This document shows, piece by piece, positions 56,114 through 64,000 of a stretch of 64,000 bases of DNA (positions within the stretch are counted from its first letter, which is position 1; the number at the start of each line of letters is the position of its first letter). The notes under the pieces were generated by a model. It did no database searches. It was not told where the DNA came from and saw only the letters and a program-made list of their open reading frames with translations. A program made the position numbers and the translations under genes. Source of the stretch: Gymnopus androsaceus JB14 (lineage: Eukaryota > Basidiomycota > Agaricomycetes > Agaricales > Omphalotaceae); assembly GCA_009733575.1 (NCBI GenBank), contig ML769461.1, positions 1-64,000 of the forward strand, in the 5' to 3' direction.

Positions 56114-57471
56114 ATGATCCCAGAAGTGTCAGAACAAATTGGATCCGCTGGAACTGCACTCTTTCACCATATCTCGGTCCTGTCATTTATAAGTGGACTC
56201 TTTGGTAAGCAATGTGTATAAAGTCAGTGGAAAAGATCATTTATTTAACAGGATGCTACCAGGGGTCTACACACTAGCTTTCGGCATTAGTATACATATT
56301 ATCTTGTGCGCTTATAACATATTTTTTAAATACTAACCACATAACTGAAACCAGCAGACGAAAGGATAATAATGGAAAGGCAAATAAAGCCTTCATTGTA
56401 CTCCTTCTGGGAGGATCTGTATTAACCACTCTTTACACTTGCTCATTTACTGCAGCAAGTTTGGTCCAGGTCAAGTCAAGCTTAGTGCTGTCTCTTCCAG
56501 AAGGTATCATTGCACAGCTAATGGTTGCTAACTTTCAAATCAATGTAATAGACATTTTACAAGATTTCACTCCAAATCTCATTGTGAATCATGCATAAAC
56601 ACTTTATTTGGGTATAAAAATTGATACTTAACCCCACATGCAGTTCTTGATGGCTGATATGGCTATTGTTTGGAGAGCTTGGGCACTGTGGGCAGAAAAT
56701 AAGCTGATTACATGGACACTGTTGATTATCCTGCTGGCAGACATTGGTGGTCTTTTTTTCTCATATTTCCCTAGCATATATACTGACATTGGAGACCGTT
56801 TAGGTGTCAACATTGCTGATGTCATTGTTAACTGTAAAGCAGAGCTCAACTTTAACAATAATGCTGTGACCTCGGATTGGATCAGCACTGTACTCAATTT
56901 GGCAGTCAATATTGTGGCAACACTCCTAATAGCTCATCGGGCATGGTGGGCATTGGGCACTTCATTCACTTTTGAGATACTTATCTGTCATTTTAGGACA
57001 CACCATCAATCAACCCATGGAATATTGCGCAACAAGAAAGCACAAGTGGAAGCAATCCTTCTACTTATGATTGAGTCTGGTGCTGTTTTTGGTGTGGTAC
57101 AGGTCTGTGATCTTCTCAAGTTTCAGGAAATAGCCTAAGTTATAACTCTTATGAAAGGTAGCCATCATCATCTTTAATGCATTGGACATTCAAGCAGTCA
57201 AATTTACCCCTGTTGATAATGCCGATTTTTTTCTTAGAGCATTATATATATATAGTGCTGTGAGTCTGATTCTATTCCAGTATCAAGTTTCAATATTTGA
57301 TATGGATTATTCAATCTGTTTATCTTTGATATATAGGCCCTGAATCCAGTTGCTCTTGTAATCCTGATTCAAACACAAAACACCTATGAGCACAGTTCTC
57401 ATTTGGAAGATGTCACCTCTCTAGAAATTAATTCAGCCCAGGATTTTAACTCAAAAAATAGAGATTGTTAG
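56114..57471 (+). CDS. Membrane protein gene B, eight exons, 315 aa
   Basis: Exons 56114-56204, 56263-56305, 56358-56583, 56644-56746, 56804-56945, 56997-57102, 57158-57259 and 57337-57471 join to 316 codons. Six of the eight exon lengths equal those of gene A at 36447; exon 5 is 3 nt shorter and the last exon 18 nt longer. An ATG at 56102 in the same frame could add four residues. Conserved blocks are ADMAIVWRAWALWAENKLITWTLLIILLADIG, WISTVLNLAVNIVATLLIAHRAW, RNKKAQVEAILLLMIESGAVFGVVQ and ALNPVALVILIQT. Several membrane spans are predicted by eye; the function is unknown. The copies differ by many substitutions yet both stay open, which suggests purifying selection. Confidence 0.8.
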
Positions 57472-58047
57472 GCAGGCTCAGGCTTTGCTTTTGACTTTCC
57501 TTAATTTTGTTTGGAATTTTTAAAAACTTCCAAAGTTCTCCTTTGATACACAGTGTTCTTTGTGCCATCTCTAATTTATTACTCTGCTCTTACTGGTCTA
57601 AAAAATCTGGTTCAGTAAATTGTAATTTGTGCAGTCAGAAGCAAACATGATGATGATGATGATAAGTACCAATGGACAGTGTATGGAAGGCAAAACTGTC
57701 TTAAATATCTTTGCATGCAGTGAAGGCCAATCCCAAAACCATGCCTCCTGTCTAAAGGTGCAATACATCAGCAAAACCTATATTTTCACTGTAGCTGTCA
57801 GGGCATCCAGGTCTCCAGAGGTCTCTGGAGTTCTCTGGAGAGCATGGAGCTGCACCCTCTAATGATGACACCTTGAGAATGATCAGACTTTCCTTTTGGG
57901 AGCTAGACTGGCTGCATCCGAATTTTCATCCCCATATTGGGTCTTTACACAAGAGTTGGTACTGTTCTTCATTTCAACAGTATTCACAGATCCAGCCTTC
58001 CCATCGGAAGTAGTATCTATATCCGCCTCTTCATCTCCATGTCCTAT
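57472..58047. other. 3' flank with a fragment of a CATCAG element
   Basis: 57472-57760 is related to the 3' flank of gene A. CATCAGCAAAACCTA at 57766-57780 is a left end of the CATCAG-terminated family, without a right partner. A short palindromic GTCTCCAGAGGTCTCTGGAG lies at about 57811. Confidence 0.5.
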
Positions 58048-58059
58048 CTTATTGACACT

Positions 58060-58875
58060 TTTTTTTTTTTTTTTTTTGGGCTCATTTTATTGTGCGCTAA
58101 ATACTACTTTACGATGCGCATAAACTATCTATTTAAGGGCCCCGATTGCCCTGTCCGTTCCCCCGGGTGCCAAAAGCCCTGCAGACGGAATAAGTCCCCC
58201 TGTAGTCCGATTCTTCCAAGAATCGTTTTTGGTGGCCTCCCTTTCGTAGCGGGGGACTACGGACTCTCTTCTTGTTGTTTTGCTCGATGACATGGGGAGT
58301 TCCTGCGATATGCTCAGAAGAGCGGGACGGAGTATGCAAAGACACGAGTAGGGATGGGTGGAGAGTAAAATGGTTGTTCAGCTTGTCTTGGATTTACCGG
58401 GAGACTCTCTGTCTATGGTTTCCGTGTTATTTCCCTGTAGCGCGCGTGTCGTTTGGTTGGTATATGGACCGTCGGTGAGCTCTTGTGCGAGAAGATTGTT
58501 CCGGTATGTATTATCTGTTTAATTGGGTGGTGCATCACCGAATATGTTCCTCAGGCGCTTCGTTCTGTCTACATAGGCTACCAGTGCCTTCATCATCTTC
58601 TCCTTCGCCAGTAGTGCCTTCAGCGAGTTTGCGTCCCTGCCGACTTTCCCCCGCAGCCAAAAGCGCTCCACATTGTATGCTGGACACTCCAGTATGAAGT
58701 GTTTAACTGACTCTGGGATCCGTCGACCCTGTAGTGAGCAATGTGGGCAGTGGGGAGTGTCGGATTTGTGAATGCGGTGGAGGTGGAGATTGAGCGAAAT
58801 GTGACCAGATCGAAGCTGTACGATTAGGCTGGTTTGTCGTTTGCCCATCTTCATTGTTTCTTTGAGGAATTTAGA
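58060..58875 (-). mobile_element. 5'-truncated LINE with poly(A) and 12-bp TSD
   Basis: A run of about 18 T (58060-58077) is the poly(A) tail of a minus-strand non-LTR element. The 12-bp CTTATTGACACT flanks it at 58048-58059 and 58876-58887. Truncation at the 5' side is typical of target-primed reverse transcription. Confidence 0.9.
58519..58875 (-). pseudogene. LINE ORF2 C-terminal fragment
   Basis: The minus-strand frame reads RQTSLIVQLRSGHISLNLHLHRI, CPHC, then HFILECPAYNVERFWLRGKVG, ending GDAPPN at 58519. This is the CCHC-containing C-terminal region that follows RT/RNase H in fungal non-LTR elements (Tad-like, by impression). No RT domain remains. The frame continues through the TSD into host sequence to 59001, which is chance. 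Confidence 0.8.
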
Positions 58876-58887
58876 CTTATTGACACT

Positions 58888-60000
58888 ACTCGTTGGGACT
58901 CCGGTGTGATGCCTGGAGCCTTGAGGGTTGTTCCCTGCTAACAACCCTCCAACAGGGTTGTTAAAAAGAATTATCCAAAAGGGCAAGATATTTGTTTCCA
59001 TAATGTACTATGCAGCACTAGGTAGAGTTGAGGTCGCTAGCTGAGCTAGGGCACTAGCCGACACCACCCAGTACTACATACAAACTTGATCGCATTGGTG
59101 CAAGTTCCAGATGCTGCAGCATTTTGCATACCCAAGAATGATCCTGCCATAGCACATTCATTTCTCGACCAAATGGCATGTAAATTAGCAGTTTACCCCT
59201 TCTGATATCCAGCTTTCAAATAAGATGCTCAACAGAGCATCAATTCCAGTACATGATGCACAGTAAGCAATATACAGATTTGGTGCTCAAAGGAGTGGTT
59301 AAATACTATATATATATACTTCTATTTTTGTTCTTGGATTTTAAGTGGACTGCTGCAATGGCTGCAATGCGGTAGCATTAGCCCACATATCAAGTAAGTA
59401 CAGAAGCAAACCCGGAAGCGAAACAGAGCCAGAAGCAAAACATGTGATATTTTTGCTTGCAGAGCACCACTTGACCCTGGAATTTTTTTTTAACAAGTAT
59501 TTGAGTGTCCCCTGACTCAGATATATCATACCTGAACCGAAAAAATTTACATAATGTGTATTAAAAAATAAATATGGCTCTATAGGCCAAAACCATTTTT
59601 TTTAAGTTAAGATGGGCCTGTTACAGTGAAAAACCCAGTTATATGCACTTGAATATGCTCAAAAATCATGATAAATATATGAGAGTAGGCTCCCATAAAG
59701 GGAACAGCAGGTTTCCTATATTGCATTGCCTTAGACCATATGTTTTGAACAGGAGTTTTTAGTGCTTTTTGAGAAAGGAGCAGAAATTTCTTTACAGACA
59801 TGCTGGACACCATCTAAAAAATCTGGAAAATTCAGAATCTGTCTCTCTGACAGATATTCAACCATGAAGGTAAAAAGAATCAAGAAAATCCATCAATATT
59901 TGCATTCTGTGTGTCTATTTTTAAATTTTGTTTCAGCTCAGGGTTTGCTTCTGTATAGGATATAGGATAGGAATATCAAGAAGAGTCATAGCAGCTAGAT
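58888..60000. other. Unassigned stretch
   Basis: No convincing ORF. Short hairpin AACAACCCTCCAACAGGGTTGTT at about 58938-58960. The rest is AT-rich without repeats that I could match. Confidence 0.4.
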
Positions 60001-60412
60001 TAGTCATGGGCACAAATCGATTCGTGAATCACACCCATTTTCTTGCTTTTCATTGCATAGCCATTGATATTTAGACTAAAAATTATTAAAGAAGTATGTA
60101 GTTTGATCCAGAAATGAGTTTTCTATGACCCCATCAAATTTTTACCTCTATTCATGTTCTGGTGCTTCACCCAGACCCCCAACAATGCAAGAATCATGTA
60201 GAGTCACCAAAAAGAGTCATGATTCGCATTTTTTTGCTGTATTTGTGCTGTAGAGTGTCAATAAGCCATCACAAAGTGATGTAACTTGAGGAAGTCAGAG
60301 AAAACCCATTTCTCCACCAGATTGCATACTTTTTAGTTCCATTCTGCTCAGAATATTCATATCTATTGATTGAACATGTTTTTGAACCTCCAATGATTCG
60401 TGCCCATGACTA
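60001..60412. mobile_element. hAT-type MITE, 412 bp, with perfect TSD
   Basis: Ends TAGTCATGGGCAC(A/G)AATC and complement. TSD AGCTAGAT at 59993-60000 and 60413-60420. No ORF. A third hAT-like family in this window by its termini. Confidence 0.9.
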
Positions 60413-60424
60413 AGCTAGATAGAG

Positions 60425-60800
60425 TACTGAACCGTTTTGACCAAAAGTTCAGTCACAGGTCACATCAACCCAAAATGAACAGTTCACAGCAGACTGTCAC
60501 TGGTCACTCTGGTTTGTGAACACTGTGAAAACCAAAACAGAAAAAGAAAAATTTCCTCAAAAATGGTACACAAATGCTGGGGAAATTCAAATTTTGCTCA
60601 GTCCACCTGCAAACAAGCCAGAAATGACTCCAAAAATAAGTTAACAAATTACTGGGCACTTGCGCAGTGCCCCTACACACTGTGCAAGTGAACCGTTTGT
60701 GACTATGTCACAGCTCACTTCCATCTGTGAACACCAAAAATTCTGAATAGGGCATGTCACGGGTCACATACCATGAACTTTTGGTCGAAATGGTACAGTA
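60425..60800. mobile_element. TA-flanked MITE family, copy 3
   Basis: Left TACTGAACCGTTTTGACC, right complement ending GGTACAGTA. Interior shared with copies 1 and 2 (GAACAGTTCACAG, TCTGAATAGGGCATGTCAC). It begins 4 bp after the TSD of the preceding MITE. Confidence 0.8.
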
Positions 60801-61732
60801 GTCCACATTTGTCTTCTGCATGGCTTTCTCTGCATCATTCCCTCTTTAAGCTGTTGAAAATCATAGCAAAAAGCATGAAAATGAGTTCTTTACTACTTAA
60901 TTATGAGTGCATGAATGAAATGAATGCCGAGTTTATGTTCTCAGAATTCTGTGCCTAATCCTACACAGGAAAATTTATACTGAACCTTGTAAGCTTGTTT
61001 ATACAGACAATTACACTGTATTAGGAAATTTTACATTTGACATTGTAATCATGTTTATGCTAACATGTGCTTTGACACAATGTAATCTTCATGCTAGACT
61101 CACGGTGCCAGTTCCATTTGGTTGCCACCTATTTCAAATAAATTTGAAATGCACTGTCAACAGTTGAGGTGGCTACCAAAGGACTGGGAACAAACTTGTG
61201 TCACTAGTAGAGTCACATTTCCGTGACTTTAACTTGGTGAAATTTTGATTCGACAAAACTCAGTTTTCTCTGCGGAACTCTGTCCCCTGCTGTGACCGTC
61301 ATAAAACTGTTATGGCTAAACTTCTATTGCTGCATAGAGTTTGAATATTAGATTATAGAGAGATAAAATAAGAAATATGTGCATGAGATGAGATATTGAT
61401 CAAAATGGCCCAAAACCCACAGAATTAGTGATGTTGAGATTAATTTTTGGCAAGCAGCTCTCAGATTAAGGCCGCAACATATCAGCGGTATTCTATAACC
61501 AAAATTAGTAAAGAGGTTTAAAAGGCGAGAGCATTAGAGTGAGAAAAGCAAGATATTGCCCCAAAAATCACCAAAATTGGGGATAATGAAGTTGGGACAA
61601 GTGTCATTCTTGAAGCGGCAGTAGATAATGGGAATAGACTTACTAGGAAAGTTATAACAAGGGTTGAAACAACCCTGAATCACCTTGACATTGAATGGGA
61701 GCAAGTAATGTGCTCTTCATCATCAAAACCTT
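60801..61732. other. Unassigned stretch
   Basis: No gene. A weak inverted pair at about 61108-61130 (TTTGGTTGCCACCT) and 61165-61187 (AGGTGGCTACCAAA) may be a small foldback. Confidence 0.4.
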
Positions 61733-62020
61733 CATCAGCAAAACCTGGGTGAACTGGATAGCACTGGATAGTGCTATCCAGCACTCATAGCACTCATAGC
61801 ACCCATAGCAAGGTCCCCATCTATCCAGAGCCATGAGCTGCTATGGGCTGCTATGGATTGCTATAGAGCATGACATCTGTCAACAGGCAATATAATTTGT
61901 GAAGTCCATAGTAACTCATAGCTACCCATAGCAATTCATAGCAGTTCATAGCTCTATGGCTGCTATGGCTTGCTATGGCTTGCTATAACAGCTATGGCAA
62001 TTATCCAGGTTTTGCTGATG
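61733..62020. mobile_element. CATCAG-terminated MITE, copy 2 (288 bp)
   Basis: Same ends and same CATAGCA/TGCTATG interior as the copy at 50346-50603. It is 30 bp longer, through extra repeats near both ends (GGATAGCACT duplicated on the left, TGGCTTGCTA duplicated on the right). Confidence 0.85.
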
Positions 62021-63261
62021 GCCTGCTGGTAATTGGGTCGGAGAGCCCTTGTTTACCTTGAATTTACCTGCAGGAAATTATGATCCAGATATATGAGAAT
62101 GAGATGATAGAGAACCCCACATTTGAGCTCAAAATCAATATTAAAACCCAAATGTGAGAGAAGAGTGCAAGATTGTAGCTGTAGACTGGCCCAAAATGCC
62201 TAAAACTATGATAATAATGAGCAACAATCATTAATAAATTGTAACTTCCCTTATATACAGTCAGGAAGAAAGGGACAAACCATTCACGCTGAGGTAGTGG
62301 TGGTTCGAGATCAAAATTTCGCCAAGCTCAACACATCAAAATGTGGTTCTTTCCCGAGGTTTGGTACCAGCCGTTCTCCGAACTTGCAAAATGACAAATA
62401 CTTGTTGGTTCACGAGCCTATCTTCACGCGTTCCGATTCTACCATTCATGATCTATCACCAAAATTTTAGGGATACAAGAAATAAGAATACCACTTGATC
62501 TAATCGCGAATTTCAACATCGTTGAATGTTAGCTTCAATTTCGTGAAGCGCACTTCATCACCACTGCCCCACGCTTTTTGCTCAACGAAGCGGGAGCGGT
62601 ATCGTCATCACTGCTCGATATACGACGTTCTTCATCTGTGCCGATTCATTCGGTACTGCACGAGTGACCGCCACGCACCAGCGTTGGCCCACTTTCACCC
62701 TAACCCAAACGCGTCAAGTTCAAAGATATCGCACCAAACTAGTTTTCCATAGCTGGAGCCAAAAAAAAAACGATCAGTATGAGTGGAAACATCTCTGTTA
62801 CTGTACCTACCAAGGAAATAAGCCCGATACATGAAGAATAGTGCGCATTTTATTCTTTTTAGGTGTCGGGTCCAGAGCGCGTAACTGAAAGAACAAAACG
62901 GGTCTAGCTATTCCGGACTCCATCAAGATTCCGTGATAGATAGACTAATTATTATTCCCGGACCTACGGGAAAATTTCTGAGCAGCTGACTAGGCCTGCA
63001 GCGCAGCGCTGCAGCAATCCAAGGGAGCTGAACGGAAGCAGCTTTTGGCGCCTGTGCTGCACGTGAAAAAAAAAACAGCTTTGACCGGCGGCATTTCTGC
63101 TCTTAAACTCAGATGATGTTGTTTTTTTTGGAATCTTTTCATACTCCCACAGCAAATTTTCGGACCGTTGCGAGGGCTCTCGTGACTGCTTCAGAAATTG
63201 ATTCGAAATTGCACTCGATAATTTGTCTGTGGATCTATGGCATGTCCGGACCCGGTCACGC
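62021..63261. other. Intergenic stretch upstream of the GH28 gene
   Basis: A 76-aa plus-strand frame at 62522-62752 has no recognisable motif. CTGCAGCGCAGCGCTGCAG near 62997 is a perfect short palindrome. Otherwise nothing recognised. Confidence 0.4.
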
Positions 63262-63267
63262 TATAAA
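63262..63267 (+). promoter_or_regulatory. TATA box of the GH28 gene
   Basis: CTATAAAGGC 44 bp upstream of ATG 63306. Confidence 0.6.
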
Positions 63268-63305
63268 GGCTGCCAGGGCCATTAGTCTTCATTCTCGAAC
63301 GAAAC

Positions 63306-64000
63306 ATGAATTTTTTCTGGATCGCTGGCCTTTTTCTACTTGACGCAGTCTGCGGGCAGGAAGCGCGAGCCGGTAATGCTTGCACTGTTGCTCCGCTTGG
63401 AGATGGATACGATGATACTGACCAGGTTTGATTCTCAACAACGATTTAGGGAATTAGATATAACCTTGCTGTACAGGTACTGGCTGCTATTTCGCAATGC
63501 GGACGAAATGGAACAATCACGTTCGAGGAAGGATCTTTCAATATTACTAGGTGAGTATTGCGTGGCTTCCTGGGACCTGTATGTTCTCGGTCTGATTGGG
63601 TTTCTTTAGGAAAATGACCTGGGAGCTCAATTCCGCGAAAGTTGACTTACACGGATACTTGAATGCAAGTAGAATCATGGGCTCTGCAAACTATCCCGAT
63701 CAAACATGCTTTTCCTTTTGTACAGTTCATTCCGGATGTTGAATACTGGTTAAACATGTCAAACACATACCAGGTCGTGTTTATCCAGGTGCGCTTTGTC
63801 TATCCTTTCAATCCCAATCTATCCCTGACAAAAAATAGAGTCAGTCTTCGTGGTTCGTCGTCACAGGCTCCGATTTTGAAATCGACGCGCACAACACTGG
63901 GGGCATTCAAGGCAACGGTCAAATCTGGTGGGATTTCTTCTCCAACCGCACCAAAGACGACGGCGATGGTCGTCCCATATCCTTAACTCTGAACAACGTC
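63306..64000 (+). CDS. Secreted glycoside hydrolase family 28 (polygalacturonase-type), 5' part
   Basis: Exons 63306-63425, 63477-63550, 63610-63664, 63726-63788 and 63839 to the window end join in frame. Intron 3 uses a GC donor. The protein starts MNFFWIAGLFLLDAVCGQEARAG (signal peptide) and continues ACTVAPLGDGYDDTDQVLAAISQCGRNGTITFEEGSFNIT, which is the GDGxxDDT..V..AI..C start of GH28 beta-helix enzymes. It then has KVDLHGYLNFIPDVEYWLNMSNTYQVVFIQ and IDAHNTGGIQGNGQIWWDFF, including the GxIQGNGQ.WW element typical of exo-polygalacturonase-like members. The catalytic NTD/DD/GHG/RIK motifs lie beyond the window. It would act outside the cell on pectin. Confidence 0.85.

Noticed and set aside
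58876..59001. Extension of the LINE ORF to an ATG at 59001
   Set aside because: The frame crosses the target-site duplication at 58876-58887 into host flank, so the upstream part is not LINE sequence.

Overview
This window is nuclear DNA of a filamentous fungus, most likely a mushroom-forming basidiomycete (Agaricomycetes). The evidence is dense 45-65 nt GT-AG introns, Gypsy and Copia retroelements, hAT transposases, a GID5/ARMC8-type armadillo gene, a fungal-specific transcription factor and a GH28 pectinase. There are no bacterial features. Most of the window is transposon-derived. The host genes sit in two islands, about 36.4-37.8 kb and 41.4-48.7 kb, with isolated genes at 0-2.4 kb, 56-57.5 kb and the right edge.

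Left part (0-9.8 kb): a minus-strand fungal-specific transcription factor gene runs off the left edge. It is followed by a broken Hsp70/BiP relic, a 586-bp foldback element, a tRNA-derived SINE-like unit and a truncated hAT transposase. A second hAT element (6820-9777) has good terminal inverted repeats but no matching target-site duplication.

Centre (9.8-29.8 kb): one very large Gypsy element of about 20 kb. Only 29 bp of its 5' LTR survive. It has a primer-binding site, gag with a zinc knuckle, a canonical A-AAA-AAC slippery site at the gag/pol overlap, protease, reverse transcriptase/RNase H, integrase, a polypurine tract and a full 1880-bp 3' LTR. Between pol and the 3' LTR lie two multi-exon genes on the opposite strand, each with a TATAAG box about 90 bp upstream of its ATG, and a second polypurine tract between them. 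One antisense product carries a Zn2Cys6-like cysteine array. The pol coding frame is decayed: the in-frame stops I could read are TGA, and the RT catalytic motif is YLND. A Copia element (30.2-35.8 kb) follows, also interrupted only by TGA stops within its main frame, plus one frameshift.

Right part (36-64 kb): two intact paralogous eight-exon membrane-protein genes (310 and 315 aa), about 20 kb apart; a young miniature LTR element with apparently identical 196-bp LTRs and a 5-bp TSD; the ARMC8/GID5 homologue; two secreted-protein genes, one with a 5-nt microexon; and a dense field of miniature transposons. These include hAT-type MITEs with perfect 8-bp TSDs, a TA-flanked family in three copies and a CATCAG-terminated family in three copies plus a fragment. 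A truncated duplicate of the ARMC8 gene is split by a 2.2-kb element that itself carries a foldback insertion. A 5'-truncated LINE with poly(A) and a 12-bp TSD lies at 58.1-58.9 kb. The window ends inside the 5' half of a secreted GH28 (polygalacturonase-type) gene.

All family assignments were made by eye from translated motifs; no database search was possible. Exon boundaries are given to the base only where I checked reading-frame continuity.
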